From Pyrocephalus nanus (Eukaryota > Chordata > Aves > Passeriformes > Tyrannidae), in contig CM076266.1 in the NCBI GenBank assembly GCA_038380795.1, positions 44,786,425 through 44,850,424 of the forward strand: DNA of 64,000 nucleotides, written 5' to 3'. The notes under the pieces were generated by a model. The model made no database searches. It was not told the origin of the DNA and saw only the letters and a program-made list of their open reading frames with translations. This document shows positions 25,701-40,700 of this stretch, piece by piece. Each line of letters begins with the position of its first letter. Positions within the stretch are counted from its first letter, which is position 1. A program made the translations under genes and the position numbers.

Positions 25701-28700
25701 GGTACCTGAGCTTCTATTCCCTCCTTAAAGACAGTTTAGTCTCTGATTTATACTTGAAAGATGTTATTCTTTTCTGAAATGTCTTTTTAAAAAAATAACT
25801 TTCTGTGTAAATAAAGATACCAAGCAGTAATATACCTGACATAGAACAAAGTCACAATTCACATCTATCTATCTCTCAGTAACAATTAAATGCAAGTAAA
25901 ATAAAAAAGCCAATGAATTAGGACAGCTCAGTGTAACAAAGTGATATTTTTTTCATTGAAGAAAATAAGCCATTTTCACCCTTACCAAGGTAATAATTCA
26001 CAAAGTCAGCAGTGAGAGCTGGTTGTTTATGTTTTCTTCTTCCATCAACACTGGAACTAGTATCTGAAGTATCCACTGGGAAAATGTCCGTACTGATTCC
26101 CATTAACTCAGCCTTGCGCATGAGCTTGCGAATGGCTGAAGCGCTGCTGGTGAGTGGTCGTGGCAGCTTCTCCCTGGGAACCCAGGCCTGTGGCCTGGTG
26201 GTGCGGGCCAGCTCCGCCTTGGCACGGTACTGCTGGAGCCTGGCATTGATCCGAGCCTGCAATAAAGAATTCCACAAATTAAAAACATAAAAGGAACAAT
26301 CCAAAATTGGGTTTAAGTTATAATTTGGAATGCATTCACATTTTATTTTCATTTCAAAAGCCGCACAATCTAATCAATGCCATTTTCACTCTAGAACTCT
26401 ACAACTCAAGAAACAGCCATTCATAATAGACCTTTCATTTTCCTTCAAAATGCATACACAAATGGCATTATCCTTTCACTAGGTTCTGGAGCTATGCACA
26501 CATTTCTTAACGAGATCTCCCCACCAATGAAAATAGCACAGACGACTGCTGGTTTTCAGACAACTCCTTCTAATGATAATTTGATGGGACTATGAAAACT
26601 CACTACTGGAAAAAGCCTTGGTTGACCTATCATAAATACATTTAGATACATTTTAAATTGTTACCTATGAGAGCAATAAAAGTTGATGAGGAGCATTTTT
26701 GCCATATTTGAAATAATTTCATACGAATTCCTTTCTCAATGCCACTTCTCCTTATAAATGTTAAACTTGCTAATTATAATTTGTCAAAAGCACAAGCCAA
26801 ACAGAAGTAAAGTAGACAAGAGAAGCTCAAAATATATATTGTTGATGACATTTGCATATTTGGGAACATCTGGGAGATCTACCCCAGAAGATCAAGCTGT
26901 TACTGACAGTTGGAAAACACTGTCTTGAGAGAACTCTATGGAGTGGCAATTCTGGCAGAAAATGACATCAACATACAAACCTTCAGAGGCACAATTCCAG
27001 CTGACTATCAGCTACAAGTTGTTTACTTGCCTGCACAAAGAAGAAACTAAACTAATGTGACTGCCCCACCATATGGTGTGAGATACTCCTGAGACAAAAG
27101 CAAAAAAGTGTGCATATGCATACACTCTATGGTTAAGGAACATCTCTGATTACAAAGAGAATCCTTGAAGGTAATATTGCAAACAGTTTAACACATTACC
27201 TTGCTAGGTCTTGAACACTAATGACCAAAAAACATGACAAATGTGACGTACAGTTCAGCTCTGACCCCAATGGCTTTTCTCTTGGACCCACAGCAGCAGG
27301 CACCAGCCACCACTTCACTTTATTCTCCACTGGAAGGACCAAGGATGGATCACAGCTTCCTCGGCTAAGATGCTTCTTTACTGATTACATGCTCAGTTCT
27401 GAAACCTTTGAGGTCATTTAAGATGTCATACAACTTGTATACCTTGAGCCTTATTGCAGGAAAAGATAATAGATTAAAATGACTAATGTCTAAATGGAAT
27501 CCTAAAATTAAGTTACTTGGATTTAAGCAATTTTCAAGTATATTCTTTGCTCAAGGAATGTACATTTTTTTTAATTAATATTTTAATAAATTATTTCAAT
27601 GTAAAACACCTTTCAACAAGCCGTAATGGTCCTAGACTGCTTTGTTATTACACTCTTTAGAGGGATTAACTTTCTTGGGCCACACTATTGTCTCAGTTCT
27701 TCCTGCCTGGACTACAAGGCATCAAATATCCTTTGTTGTACAACTGTGTACTTATTTATGTTAGGTCAATGTTTGTAGATCTTGCTTAAGCCAAAAAAAT
27801 CCCCTGGCAACAAGCTTTTGTTTGTCCATCTATGTATCCACACATTACAGATATAGACAAACATGTATATACATATATAAATATGTATATATTTACTTCT
27901 CAATCCTTTTTTTCCCCAGACCAAGCTGTCTCAAGATTCTTATTTCTCAGATAAAATCCTTATTTAACAAAAAATGGTTGAATTTACTGATGGGATTTTA
28001 TCTTCCTCATGCAGACAACCTATGGTAAGGTAAGGGGTGAATTTAAACACATTCTGTGTCAACTCTCCAGTCAGACATTTCTAGTATGTATTAAGTATCC
28101 CTTACAGTTCTGCACTTTAATGACATGGAAACCACTCAAAGACAAACATTTCATAAAATCCCAGTATATACAACTGGGCATGGATATGTATTTTTCAAGT
28201 TTCCAGTTTGTTTTCATCCACATAAACTCAGACATACACACAATACTAATGAAAAATCATACAATATTAAAGCCATCAATAGTGAAAACAAGTGGTTGTA
28301 CAAAATGTATGCAAGTTACCATATTTGTTGCAAGGTGCCTATGACACCATGTCAAGTAACTCTACCCTCAGTTTTCACCAGTCATTCTTTCCATTTCAAA
28401 ACATTTAATCCAAATAATTTAGATTAAAAAACTGCAGGATCTTTGTTTGGGAGAAAGAGAAGGAAGAGAGAGAAATGCTAGGAACTTACCAGCATTATCA
28501 TCAGTGCATAATATATGCCTGAAAGCAGAGCTAATAAGCTCTGTTGTACCCAAACTAATTCTGCACAATAAGCACTTACCATTATGTTGGGTAGTAATCA
28601 TATCATTGTGATGTCTCCCCCACACAGGTGCATTTTGATGTAATTGAGAGCTAAGTGTATTCAGCAAGAGTTATGAAACCAGTTTTAAATCAAGCTACAT

Positions 28701-31700
28701 GAAGCTCAATACTCCACAGAAATACTTTATTCAAAATGCTTCTATGATAAGTTTGCTCACGCTCAAAATCATTCTCAACAGCACAGGTCAGTTTAAAATA
28801 ATATTCTCTTCTATTCAAAGATCTTTGAAGAACTAGAAAGGTATGATTTTTTTTAAAATAAAAAGTTTGATATTATGGAAATTCATTTTCCAATCATCAC
28901 ATTACAATTCTGAAGTCAGAAAAAAGCAGTTACTTCTCTCCCATAAATGACTTCCGTTATTTAGCGCCTGCTAACTGCTACAACAGAGTAGCTAGGATTT
29001 GTTCGGATAACAAGATGCTTTTCTATACAGGTATGTTTTTTACATGGAATGCAGCTCACTCTAAGCAGTGAAGCAAACTATGCTATAAATTCTTCAGAAT
29101 CAGAAAATTAATAAAGAACACATATCGAAACATATGCAAGTACACAGATTTCTTCAGAAGGACTGAAATCTTGATATCAACAGGACATTTATCACTTCAG
29201 GCAATATTTTAGGCAAGCTAAACTCTTCTGTCAAGTTCAAGATATTAAGGGAAAAATGTAATACTGAACTTAGACACAGAAATAAGTCTAATTTTTTGTC
29301 TGGTTGTCTTTTTTTCCTAAGAACCTTCAAGAAAATGTTAAACAAAATCTATGAATTATATTGAAAAAGTAATTACCAACTTTTTGCCTCAAAACAAAAG
29401 TAGTATTTTTCAATTCAGACAAGCATAGATATCCATATTTGATATTTATTGAAATACATATGATATACATATATACTTTGGAATTATTTTAGAGGCTAAA
29501 ACCTACAAATAGTTAACTGCATTATTAAATCACCATGAACTATCAATATATTTCACATTTAATTTCCTACTATTATAACATTTTTTCATTGTCTTTATTT
29601 CTGTCTTGTTTAGCATGGATGATTAAACAGAGGCACTTGTGTCATGAATACAGTACCTGAGCTTCTGGTGAAAGCTGCTTTTCTCTTTCCTGCAAGGACA
29701 TTTTACAGTAAGACTGTAATGCCAAGTAGTTCTTCCGCTTCCATTTTCTGTCTAACCTGTCCGCATGCTGTTTACAATAAGCAAAAAAAGGGTCAGCTAT
29801 ATCCTGTTTCAGAGAAAACAAAGGGGAGGGAACGAAAATAAAGTAAGACATACGAGGCCAAAAGGCTCTGAACAGCATAAACATTCTGACAATCAGTTCA
29901 CATGTTCAAATGGACACGTTTTTAAGATATATATTTTTCTATATCAATTTTTTCATCTTGATGCTATTTACAACATAAGCTGGTTTTACATTGTTTTTAT
30001 CGCATGACCCTAAATGTTTTTAAATGCATTAACTATTTAACTCTCTACTATTCAATCTCTGCACTATTTTTGCACTCCTAGAAAAAAAAAAAAAAAGGCA
30101 AAATAAATCTCTAAGTACAAATCCCTTTAACATATAATATGTATTGTTAATTTTCTGTTGCTTCACTATGTCTTTTACACTATATCCTACAAGTGCTTAA
30201 CAATTCTAAATAATATCAAAGGCAACATATTTTGTTTCTCAAATGTTCTTCCAACTGTTTTGGTGGCTATACCCTCACATGATTTATCATCTCTCAGATA
30301 TGGTTTGAGAAGTACATTTCCTTCCCAGCATCTTCTCAAAAGTGCAGAAACAGTCATAAAGGCATAGACTAAGAAGAAAAACTTGAAGCAGTCTACCTTC
30401 ATAAAGTAATACAAATATTCATAAATTATTTGCCTACCAATTTTTCCTTCATTCACCTATAAAACATAGACCAATAAAATCTACACAGACTTTCCTTACA
30501 AGCACATTTTATTTTGATTTAGATTTTCACATTATGTGACATCTTACTTCCAAATATTAGCAGCCCCTAAAATTACATTGTGTGAGGCCTTGATTAAAAA
30601 TGTTTTGATTACAGAGAACATGGAACATTTTAAGGTGGAAAGGCAAGTAAATGCATATATCTAGAAGAAATTCACACTGAGTGTTTAAAAAATCAACATT
30701 ACACATAATTTATTAAGGACAACAACAATGAGGCAACGTGCTATCTTCCTATTTATCAGCTTAACTGAAGAAAGTATTTTGTGATTCCCTTATGAATCCC
30801 TTAGTGGTCCACTGTTTTCAGAAACTAAAGTGTCAAGATCAACAGTGCAAGTAATGCTTGTATTTGTGTTACCTGTGGTACTTCCTAAGGCAATAAGTTA
30901 AATTGAGCAGCTATGAACATGACAGGCTTAATCCAAATGATACATATCAGGATGAAATTGGGCAATCTAAAAGTACTTATACCGTAAAAATGAACTGGGA
31001 AGTAGGAGCTTCAAATCTAAATTGCTTTGGATCATATTACAGGAAAGAGCTGCTAAGAACAGATATTAAGAAATTATCAGCAAGTTAGAAATATTTCCTT
31101 TTCATTCTGATTCCCAAGATTAATGTTACCACAAGGAAAGTCACATATCTGTACTGCAATTTGAAGAAAGTACTGGAACACATGCATGAAAAAACCTGAC
31201 ATTAGGAATATAGTTAATTTTTCAAAACTCCTATTTGGTACGAAACAGAGATTACTACATGACACAAACAGCTAGGTAAGTATGTCACCCTAGGTGAAGT
31301 TCAAGACATAGAGTTAGAATTCACTGACTGATAGTCTCTTAAGCCAACTGCTGTGTTAACTTTCCCTATCCTTTTTTCCAGTCAATTTCATAAGGCTGGA
31401 CAATTTGGTGAACAAAGAGCTCTCCCTGTACAGTCTCCTTGTTACCTATTTACAAAAACTGTGTTCAGGTTCTGTGAACAAAAAAGCCACAATTTCAGGT
31501 TGTCTTCACAGGCTTTCAATAGAGGTCTTTTATTCTATCCTTTCCATAGCTACCTCCTCCGCTGCTGCTTCTGAGAGGAGGCCTTCCTTCTGGGCACAAG
31601 TTACATGGAAATAAGCTCTGCACATCCCAGCATCACAACTAATGCAGACACCAGTTCTGGCAAAACGAGGATCTTCACAAAAACTGCATTCCTTTATAAA

Positions 31701-34700
31701 GAATGGAAAATGCCACAGTAAATATTTCAGGTGCATTTTGATAATTTACATCTTACATATAAAAACCAAACTGGGTAGGTTGCTCCTGTGTGGTACAGAA
31801 ACCAAGTATGTTCCCAACAGTTGACACTACTTAAAGCTTCATGCTTTCTCAACCCCCACTACTGATTTAATTTAGAACAAGCAATGGTTGTTTTAACAAC
31901 CCAAATGGCATGTTGCATGAATTTTTATATGACCCTCCATGTCTTGCATTCCCCTTCACAGAAACAAGTAAATACCACACAAGCAATTCAAGCACAATTA
32001 TTTATATAACGTGTATATATATATATACATATTATATAAGGTTTGATATTATGGTATCAAGAAAACACTACTGCTCAGCAAAAGCTCAACTGTTTGACAA
32101 GTTCAGAGGGCAAACAACAAAAAAAAAAAAGAACAGTGCTCTGGACTGAAAAACACAGATAATTATGTAGCTGTTCTTTTGATAAACAATGACTGAGTAA
32201 AGATGTGACAATGCAGGAAAAAATACTAAAAAGTCATAAATATAAGTAAAGAAGGTTGCAATTCACTTAATTAAGGAACTATGGCTTCAGATATGTGCAT
32301 TCTAGGCACACTCATTTGCAACACAGCAAACTGACATCCCCTAATGTGACCTGGAAAAAAAACAACAAACTTATTTTTCAGTCAGATCCATTCCTCGCCA
32401 CAATTTCATACCAAACAGTTGTGTCAGCAAACCAGAGTGATGAGCACATAAGCAGGAAATGGAAACATGGGCTGCTCAAGCAGTGCTGCTATCCAGTGCA
32501 TAAAGATGATCTAAAATTATACAGGCATGCATTTCTTAAGTCTCCTACTCATTGAATATAAAGCAAAGGTGTATATCACCTACAGAAAACATCTCCATGT
32601 AGAAAGTTAAACAACAGAAAGGAATGGCAAGGAAAGTTCTGTGACTGAAGAACCTCAAAACGCCCACACATTACACTAGAAGGGTACCCTTTATCTGTGT
32701 AGCTGCATCACTTAACAGATAAGAAATTAAGTAAAAAAGACTATTATACCAAGCTGGTTTTGCAGGGGGAAATTTAGCTAAATAAGCTGTGACTTCCATA
32801 CTTGATATAGAAAATTTACATTTGCATACATGTGCATTTGCATACATGTGCATTTACAGCTTTGCAAGAGTAATGAATCCTCACTTGTACAGTTCACTTC
32901 CACCTTACTCACAGAAAAAAAATATGCCCAAACTCTTTGTCCTACTCCTACAGATCACTCGTTATTAAAGAGCATGATTCATTGCAACAACAGTTTGCAG
33001 GGTCTGGGGTGCTTTCTTCAAACTTTTTTTATACAAACATTTCTAAATAATGCTAAATGCATCAGCAGGCCCAGGCTCCTGATACAGGTATGCTGTACAT
33101 AGGCAATCCAAAGTGTTTTAATTTATTTTATATATTGTACATATTTTAAAAAATGCACTACATATTTTCATTTAGTATTCAACTTAGCAAACTGACATTC
33201 TAGAAAATGAAACTGACTTTGCAGAAATGAAGCATTAGAGCTGCAGACATACAACCACTTTCCCTCACGTTAGCCTGATAGATGTGTCTTTTCCACACTC
33301 TCTACATTAGCCATAGAAACAGTATTTAGCAAATTACTGAGTGCTGTTCTCTGCCCACTGCAATGGTTTTCTGTATCATTTGTTCATGATCACTTTTGAC
33401 CTGGATTGAAAACGTTTACATGTAAAACCATTTTCATTTTCATTACATTTTCTGGTTCATGTGGAGGGGCTCATGTTGCTTTGGATTTTTGTAAATACTG
33501 CTTTGCAGCAACCTTTTTGTATGCATTCTAGCTTGTATTCATTCTAGCTTATATATAGACTCTGAAGTAATTTTTACTGAATGTACATCTGCCCTTTCCT
33601 TAATTAACTTAATCTCCCATTTCTCATCTCATAAATCCTCTTCGCTTTGCACTGATGTTGTCAACCTGCCTTTAAAAGAAATTAGTATCTGTGTAAAAAT
33701 AGGGAAACTGGGGGGAAACAAGTGACAGAAACTGTGGAGAACAGTGGTAAGGAAATGGAGGGAAGAGAGATGGCATAACAACAATGAACAAACTTTATCT
33801 CATTTTTAGACATGAACCTCGGTGAAATTGCTATAAAAAATTAAAGTTGGGAAGATGTATGCTATTCTATTATATGTAAAAACACACAACAGAACTACCC
33901 ATCGGCACTACACCTCTTCTAAACTTACCTTTGCACCGTACTTGGAATAATTCATTTCAGTTAGTGTTACTGGCCGCAGCTTGTCAATATCTCCAAATGC
34001 CACTCCTGGAACATAGAGGGCACAAACAATATGGACCCACCTAAAACAGGAGATAAAATAAGGTTACTGTTATCAACATTTTGATTCTGTATTACACTCA
34101 CCATTTGCAGATTTCAAAGTGCCTTGTAAATGCTGCGGATGCTAGAAGAAATATGTTTGAAGAAATGTACATTAGAAGAAGGGATGGAGTGCCTATTTGG
34201 AATTCAGCAGCTCAGACACTGAGCCACAGCGTAAGGCCTTTCAAAGCTACTGGGATTGCTCTGGCTGTCTGGATCAAGGGTTGGGGTACCATCACCTTTC
34301 TGTTCTGGTGGCTTTCACGTGGGGCTCCACATGCTTTTCATGCAACATAAAAGGTATATTAAGATTTTGATCAGCTAAGGCAGACAGACACTTTCATGAT
34401 GGGGCAGGGCGTAAGAAGGGGAAGAACAAAATTACACAGGTAGTCACAGTGACTCTGAGCTTCAAGCATACAGCTATGAAGTACTTAAAACACAGCATCA
34501 GTTAGACTTTGCACACCTAATATCACCAAAACTAACTAGTTTAAAGCAATGTGAATAAGACAGTAATATTACTCAGTAATAAACACATCTGGGTAGTATT
34601 ACAGAAAGGCCTATCTGAAACTCAGATGAACAGACTGTTACTTAGTTGTAACTCTTCCCCACTCGCCATAAACAAACTGCAGAATACTAAGTCTAAATCT

Positions 34701-37700
34701 TCAACCTGGAAGGGCAGAAAATGAGACAGCATGAATCTGGACCTCAGTGTCTGGTAATTAAATACCACACTATGGTAAAGGCTTCAGTCTGAAGTCTGCC
34801 TTTGACAGACATCTTTCTAATCTCCTGAAACTCTCAGCTACCAAAACTGAGCCCTGCACCAGAAAAAAAATTTTCTTCTTCTTCATGTCATGAACACTTT
34901 CTAGAAGATGGAACTCTCATTGTCACAAAACATCAGTCAGGGAAAAATTCAAAATCTGTCCTGCAGAGACAGCATGCATGACTCAAATTATCTAAGACAA
35001 ACTACTTCAAATAATCTTTCAGTTTTATCATAATTCTGCAACTATTTGCTACCCTTTACTAAGACACCAGGTGGGAGCAAACTGTGACAGACAGAAGGTC
35101 AAGACTGCTATTTTTTGTTATCTTAAAATATTCAAGAAAATGGTCTTACAATTGCAGAGATATGTAGCTATCACCTTGAACCTATGAGCTCCTCAACGCT
35201 CATGTCAACTAGGGTCTTCAGACATAACTAAGCTGAAATATCCTGTGTTTGACCTTTAGCAACTATGTTAATTCAGGATTTTACGATCTTACCAGTCATT
35301 AATGTTTAACAGCAAATATATCACCAGTGAAGACTAAAATTCTTTTCTGTTCTAGTCAAATAATAAAATCTACTCTCTGTATTCAAGAAGACTCATGATG
35401 ATATGAGAAACACTTCTTCCCTTGGCTCTTTCACCAGGGGTTCAGTATAGACCTGTTACCACCTACTTAAATACATATCCATGCTGCTGTGATCTTTTTT
35501 TCCAACCTTCTGTCACTGTTTAGCCTGTCTCTTCTCCCTCCTCTTTCCTTGTATGTCAATCTAAAAATTCTATTCAAATCTAAAAAATTCAATTAGACCA
35601 GAGCAATAACATCCTGAGTTCAGGTGCACTTAAAACAGCATGTTTATTAATCTGTTATTAAGTAGCTGTCTACAAATGAGAGAAATACGGAAGCTGATGA
35701 TTATACTATTCGGGAGCTACACGTAACCCTGATTTCTCATGTTTCCCAAAGCGGCATGCTTCTTATCAGTGGTTCTTAGACCTACAATGCTGGAATTTAT
35801 CACACTGTGATTTATTATGTTCTGCGTTAATTATTTACGAATCATATATCCAAACAAATGCAAAAAAAGAAAAATATGAAAGGTCCATAGCAAGCTCAAA
35901 AATACATATATATTCCAGTCTTTACAAACGGAAACAATGATCTTGCAATGCACAAGATTGGTGGACCAACTTAGAAGCCATTTCTCTATGAGAAATTTCT
36001 CAGTAAACCTAAAATAAGCCACAACACTGACTGACCTATTGTACCACATCTGACAAGACTTTTCACCTCTGTATTTGAAAACAAGTTTTTACCCTACAGT
36101 TACATCACTCATCTTTGAGATGCTAAGTGGTACATTCCCTTTAAAATACAAAAACTTAAAACAATGAGAATAATGTGTATCCCAAATACACATTTACATT
36201 CAAGAACTGCACTGCTTTGTCTTCACAGATTTCACTAGTATTCTTCACATCCACAAAATGATTTGGTGACAGCACTGCAACAACCAGAAGATGCAAAAAA
36301 ATTTCAAGTTTAAAGATGAGTTACAACCTTGTCTGTAAATAATGAAGTACAACTATGACAGCCTGCTAGCTGCCAGAGAACAAGCTGAGATACTTAAGTG
36401 TTCTGCCAAACTTCTTGTTGCTCAGAAAAGTAGAGCTCATTTTGAGTTTTTATTACAGCATAAACACTCCAGCATACCAGCACAACACCATCACTTAATA
36501 CAATGCTATATGCAAAAAATAAGATTCTTCTCATTAGCGTATGGAAAATACATTTCCTGTCTGACTCCTCACTTATCCAATGGAGGCATAAGATATTCCC
36601 GTGGGGGAATAATGGAGCAGTGGGTACCACTTCTGCCCTTCCACGCTGTATCCGGAAGAGGCAATAGAGCAGCCTAAATCATTACCATACCTTAAAGAAA
36701 TGCTTTTCTATAAGAAAAAGCCTATATGTATGTGCTTAAATGTGTACTTTGGTAAATATTATACATTTACTAAAATATATATCTCATTTAAATGAGCGTA
36801 TTCTACCTGTTTGCAAAAGGAAATAAAAATATTTTTTAAAAGCAAAATACCACATGCAGAATGAGACCTGTAATCTTGAGCTAAAGAGACTGCTTGTTTT
36901 TAAATTTAAAAATTTGAATTCTGTAGGGCTTCTTTTCTATACTCTTCCTTCAATTTAAAATGTGTAATATAGAACAAATCTATATAAGCTGAAGTTACAT
37001 ATCTCCACAATTACTATTCTTAACAAAAATCCAAGGTTCTGGTCGGAGATTCTTGATAGTAAGTTTTAATACAGACTTCTAAATGTACCCTCAAAAGTTC
37101 AATATGAAGATACACATCTTCTACAAGCAGCTGCTTTCTCAATTTAATTTGCACAGTCTTTTCATGCTCCACTGGTGTATTGAATGCTGGTGCACTCCGT
37201 AGGAGTTTATCTATGATAAACCCAACAGCTGGCTGCTTGCTTCATACTGACCTTCTCAAAATGTTTTAGTACATGTCACCCAAGTATTGCAGCATTACAG
37301 ATTTAAACTGCCATTTCAGTGTGATTGGCACACAAGTGCCTCATTTCTTTAACCACCTATATGTGAACTCAGACCTGAATCTTTATTAAAAAACATACAC
37401 GAGTCAGTCAAGTTCACAGCTGAAGGAGTTTCAGCTGCTTTTAATACCAGTTCTAAATATTTTCCTGCTCATTTATTTAGCTGCACATGTTTTAGAAGCT
37501 TGTAATTAAGACAAATTGGGTAATCAAAAAAGAATAATCTTCCTTGTTACTTTACCATCCATTTAGCTTGAAGCAATGATGACAGATGTTGATTAGGGAA
37601 GAAGAAAAACTCCATACTGAAACAAGGACAGAATTTATATTTTTGGATAATAGCATTCTGAGAAGCAAAATTTCATAAATTCATATTTATACTCGTGATA

Positions 37701-40700
37701 CTGTAAGGTTAATGTGAAAAGGCTTCTGCTGAGAAATTAAGCACCTCATTATTCTAATGATTCACCTTTCATGTAGGAAGAGAGAAGTTATTCCAACTTG
37801 ATTATGAAGAGAAACTGAATAGGTTCGGTTTGTGTAATTTCCAGCACTGATGCATATGAAGAGTTTATTTTAAAAAGGTGGTAAAGGGAGGAAGAGCAAT
37901 GGTGAGTTAAAGGAATCTCTATTCAGTAGTCTCTTCCTGCAAATATTTCAAGAAAAGCACTGAACTGGGTTGTAGTTTACTGAGTACAATGAAAACATCA
38001 TGGATACTGCCCCAAGACACTCCCCTTCATCTACCATGTCCCCCTACCCTTGAGAATTCAAATTTGTAAAAAAATAATAGAGCACAGGAATTTTTACATA
38101 TTAGTAATTAGTATTTGTTTTTTTCTAGTACATAAGCTCTATTCATCTGATAAGCAGTGTCACATTATCTAGCAGATAAAGATATAATAACAATAAAAAA
38201 TTATTGTGATAATGTCCACAATCACCAAGGCAGGCAGGTGCTTCTGCACAGACAACTAATGTCACAAAGAAAATACTTCCAGGTTAACCAAAAGCATAAC
38301 ACCATTTCACAAGAAGAAATTAAAGCAATTTTTAAAATGCTGACTCTAGATTCTATTAGGGTTATATGGAAAATCACATCTATAATGCTTAAATTGCTTA
38401 CAGAACACAGGAATAAAAACGTTTAAATAAAATTTCCCAGGTGATATCAAATCTCACATCTCCTGTTACACAATTGACTTTTAGTCTTTAAACCTTTTTT
38501 TTTAATTATTATAGAACTATTCTTATTAAAACAACTGGAAATAGCACAATTTGCTTAATTGTATAAAAGCTTTATAAAGTAGATGCACAGACACTCTTGA
38601 ACCTAATACAGACCAGAAAACAAGGATCTGAACCCCATAAGTATTAAACAAGAAGCACTACTGCATCTGTGGCATCAAAATTATTCACTACAAATCCTGA
38701 CTCACTTGTGTAACATTTGTTTGTAAACACTTATGACAAGCTCAGTATCTGAAAGCTTTGTTTATTACCACACATCTGCACTTTATACAACCACAAAATG
38801 TATTGGAAAAGAACTTACTTGTCATGGTCCGTAAAGAAAAAAAAAGAAGCAAACAAAACCATGCAGCAAAAACCAGTACCATTACCCATAAATCAGACAA
38901 CACTGATAAACTAGTGCCCTCCTTTATTATAGACAAATAGTTACGATTAATATTTTTACCTTAATTTATGTGACAGGACTGGCATATGTGACAGGAATGG
39001 AAGAAATCACATGAGAATTAATCTGCTTATTCTCAAATTAGACCTGACTTCCATCCTAAAACGCCCACCTCTAGTTAGAAATTAACAGAAGCATATTCTC
39101 AAAAATCAACAATATAATTTTTATAATTCAAAATAACCATAATATACTGGGTCTGTCTGAATGCCTTTAGCATAACTTCAATATAAGTTTGTTATGCTAC
39201 TTTTTACCATTACCTGGCATTACTGACCCAGTCCTTTGCTCTCCTGAAAAAAAGAAGCATGTAGTCCTCCTCCCACTTACATCATACTTGAAAATCAATA
39301 AACTTGAATAGAGTCTGGACAAGGTTTAAGTTATGGAACTGTCTCCTATAGGAATAGACTAAGGAACTGTCTCCTATAGAAACTGTTTCCCACAGGAATA
39401 AACCCAATCTTTTAAATGTAAGATCGTACCAAATTCAAAACATCACTTATTCAGTCTTACCTGCCTGCATCAGTCTCCTTGAAAATCCCATCCTGGTTGG
39501 GACACAATTCACAACTAGGTGTGACACCACATTTGCATGCATCACAAAACCAAGGCTCTGTGGAATTTTCTGAAGCTGAACTCATGATAGAGTCACTCTC
39601 TCCATCAACACCATAGCAACCTACATACAGGATAAATGGAAGATCAATATCAGAAAAGACAATAGCACAAGTAGACAACAGTTATGACTTCAGGAGAAAG
39701 CACACACATATAGATTCAGGGGAATGATATTCAGGAAAATACTGAGATACCCAAGAAAACTTAGAGTATTTTTGAAAATATTATTGTTAGTGACAAATTT
39801 ACATTTTAAAGAGACTTTAATTCTAAGAAGTAATCTATCTTATGTGACTGTCTTAAATTACAAATAAAAAACAGTAAGAAAAATACTGTTCTACTTTATT
39901 CTTCTAGCAATGCACAGTATTCTTCTAGACTTTCTATTAAGATGGAAAGTAAGAAAACAAGACTTAAAGCAAACAATAAAGACTGAGAAAAACTCAATGC
40001 ATTTTTTTCAAATAAAGAAATATATTTCAAGTTAAATGCAACAAGCTCTTCTCCCTGAAAATAATCATTTTTGGAGAGAAGGGAAGGGTGCTTTGTTTTT
40101 TTCTCTAGAGGTTCATTATGTCAGTAGAATCCAGTCAAAAAATATGCACTCTGCTTTTCCGCTTTGCATTCAGAATCCAAATCAAAGACAAGAGAATATA
40201 CACATGAAATAAAAACCACTATTTGACTACTTTAAGTTGTAGGTCTGAGCTTAAAAATGCTTCCTGCAACTTCAAAACCGACATACTTTGTGAAGCACAG
40301 ACTGACAGTTCTGAGACATCACACTAGTGATTGATGAAGAATTTATTTCTTTTAAAGCACTGTCATTTGTACCTGGTTTTAAAATGTGCCTAGATTCAAT
40401 CATTCCATTTCTCTATTCCTCTTCAGTATATCCACTGTATTCTTTATGATTAAGGTGCTTATGCGTGCTTTATTACCACAAATTTAGGAAAACAGTATTT
40501 TTAGAGTGATTTAGAAGCATGTTTGTTAAATTTTGCACAAGAGTAAGAGCTTCTGCAAATGACAAAAAGGAAAATCTTAAAGCTAATCACCAGAAAACTG
40601 TATTTTTCCATATCCCACACTTTGAACAATTAGCTGCTATTCAGTAAGAGAGAACATATTAGTCAACACTTAAAACCCAGTAGTGACTTTACTAAAAGAT

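Larger units (their letters stand above)
31692..33928 (-). other. PHF14 intron D-E (2.2 kb)
   Basis: The donor is GTAAGT at 33928 and the acceptor CTTTATAAAG at 31692. It contains a (TA)n stretch near 32013-32028 and a duplicated 16-bp unit carrying octamer motifs (32819-32850). Confidence 0.85.
34041..39460 (-). other. PHF14 intron C-D (5.4 kb)
   Basis: The donor is GTAAGA at 39460 and the acceptor GTTTTAG at 34041. It contains short tandem duplications at 38968-39002 and 39333-39400 near the donor side. No transposon was recognised with confidence. Short open frames (e.g. 34081-34350, 36342-36677, 38157-38426) have no recognisable domain. Confidence 0.8.
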
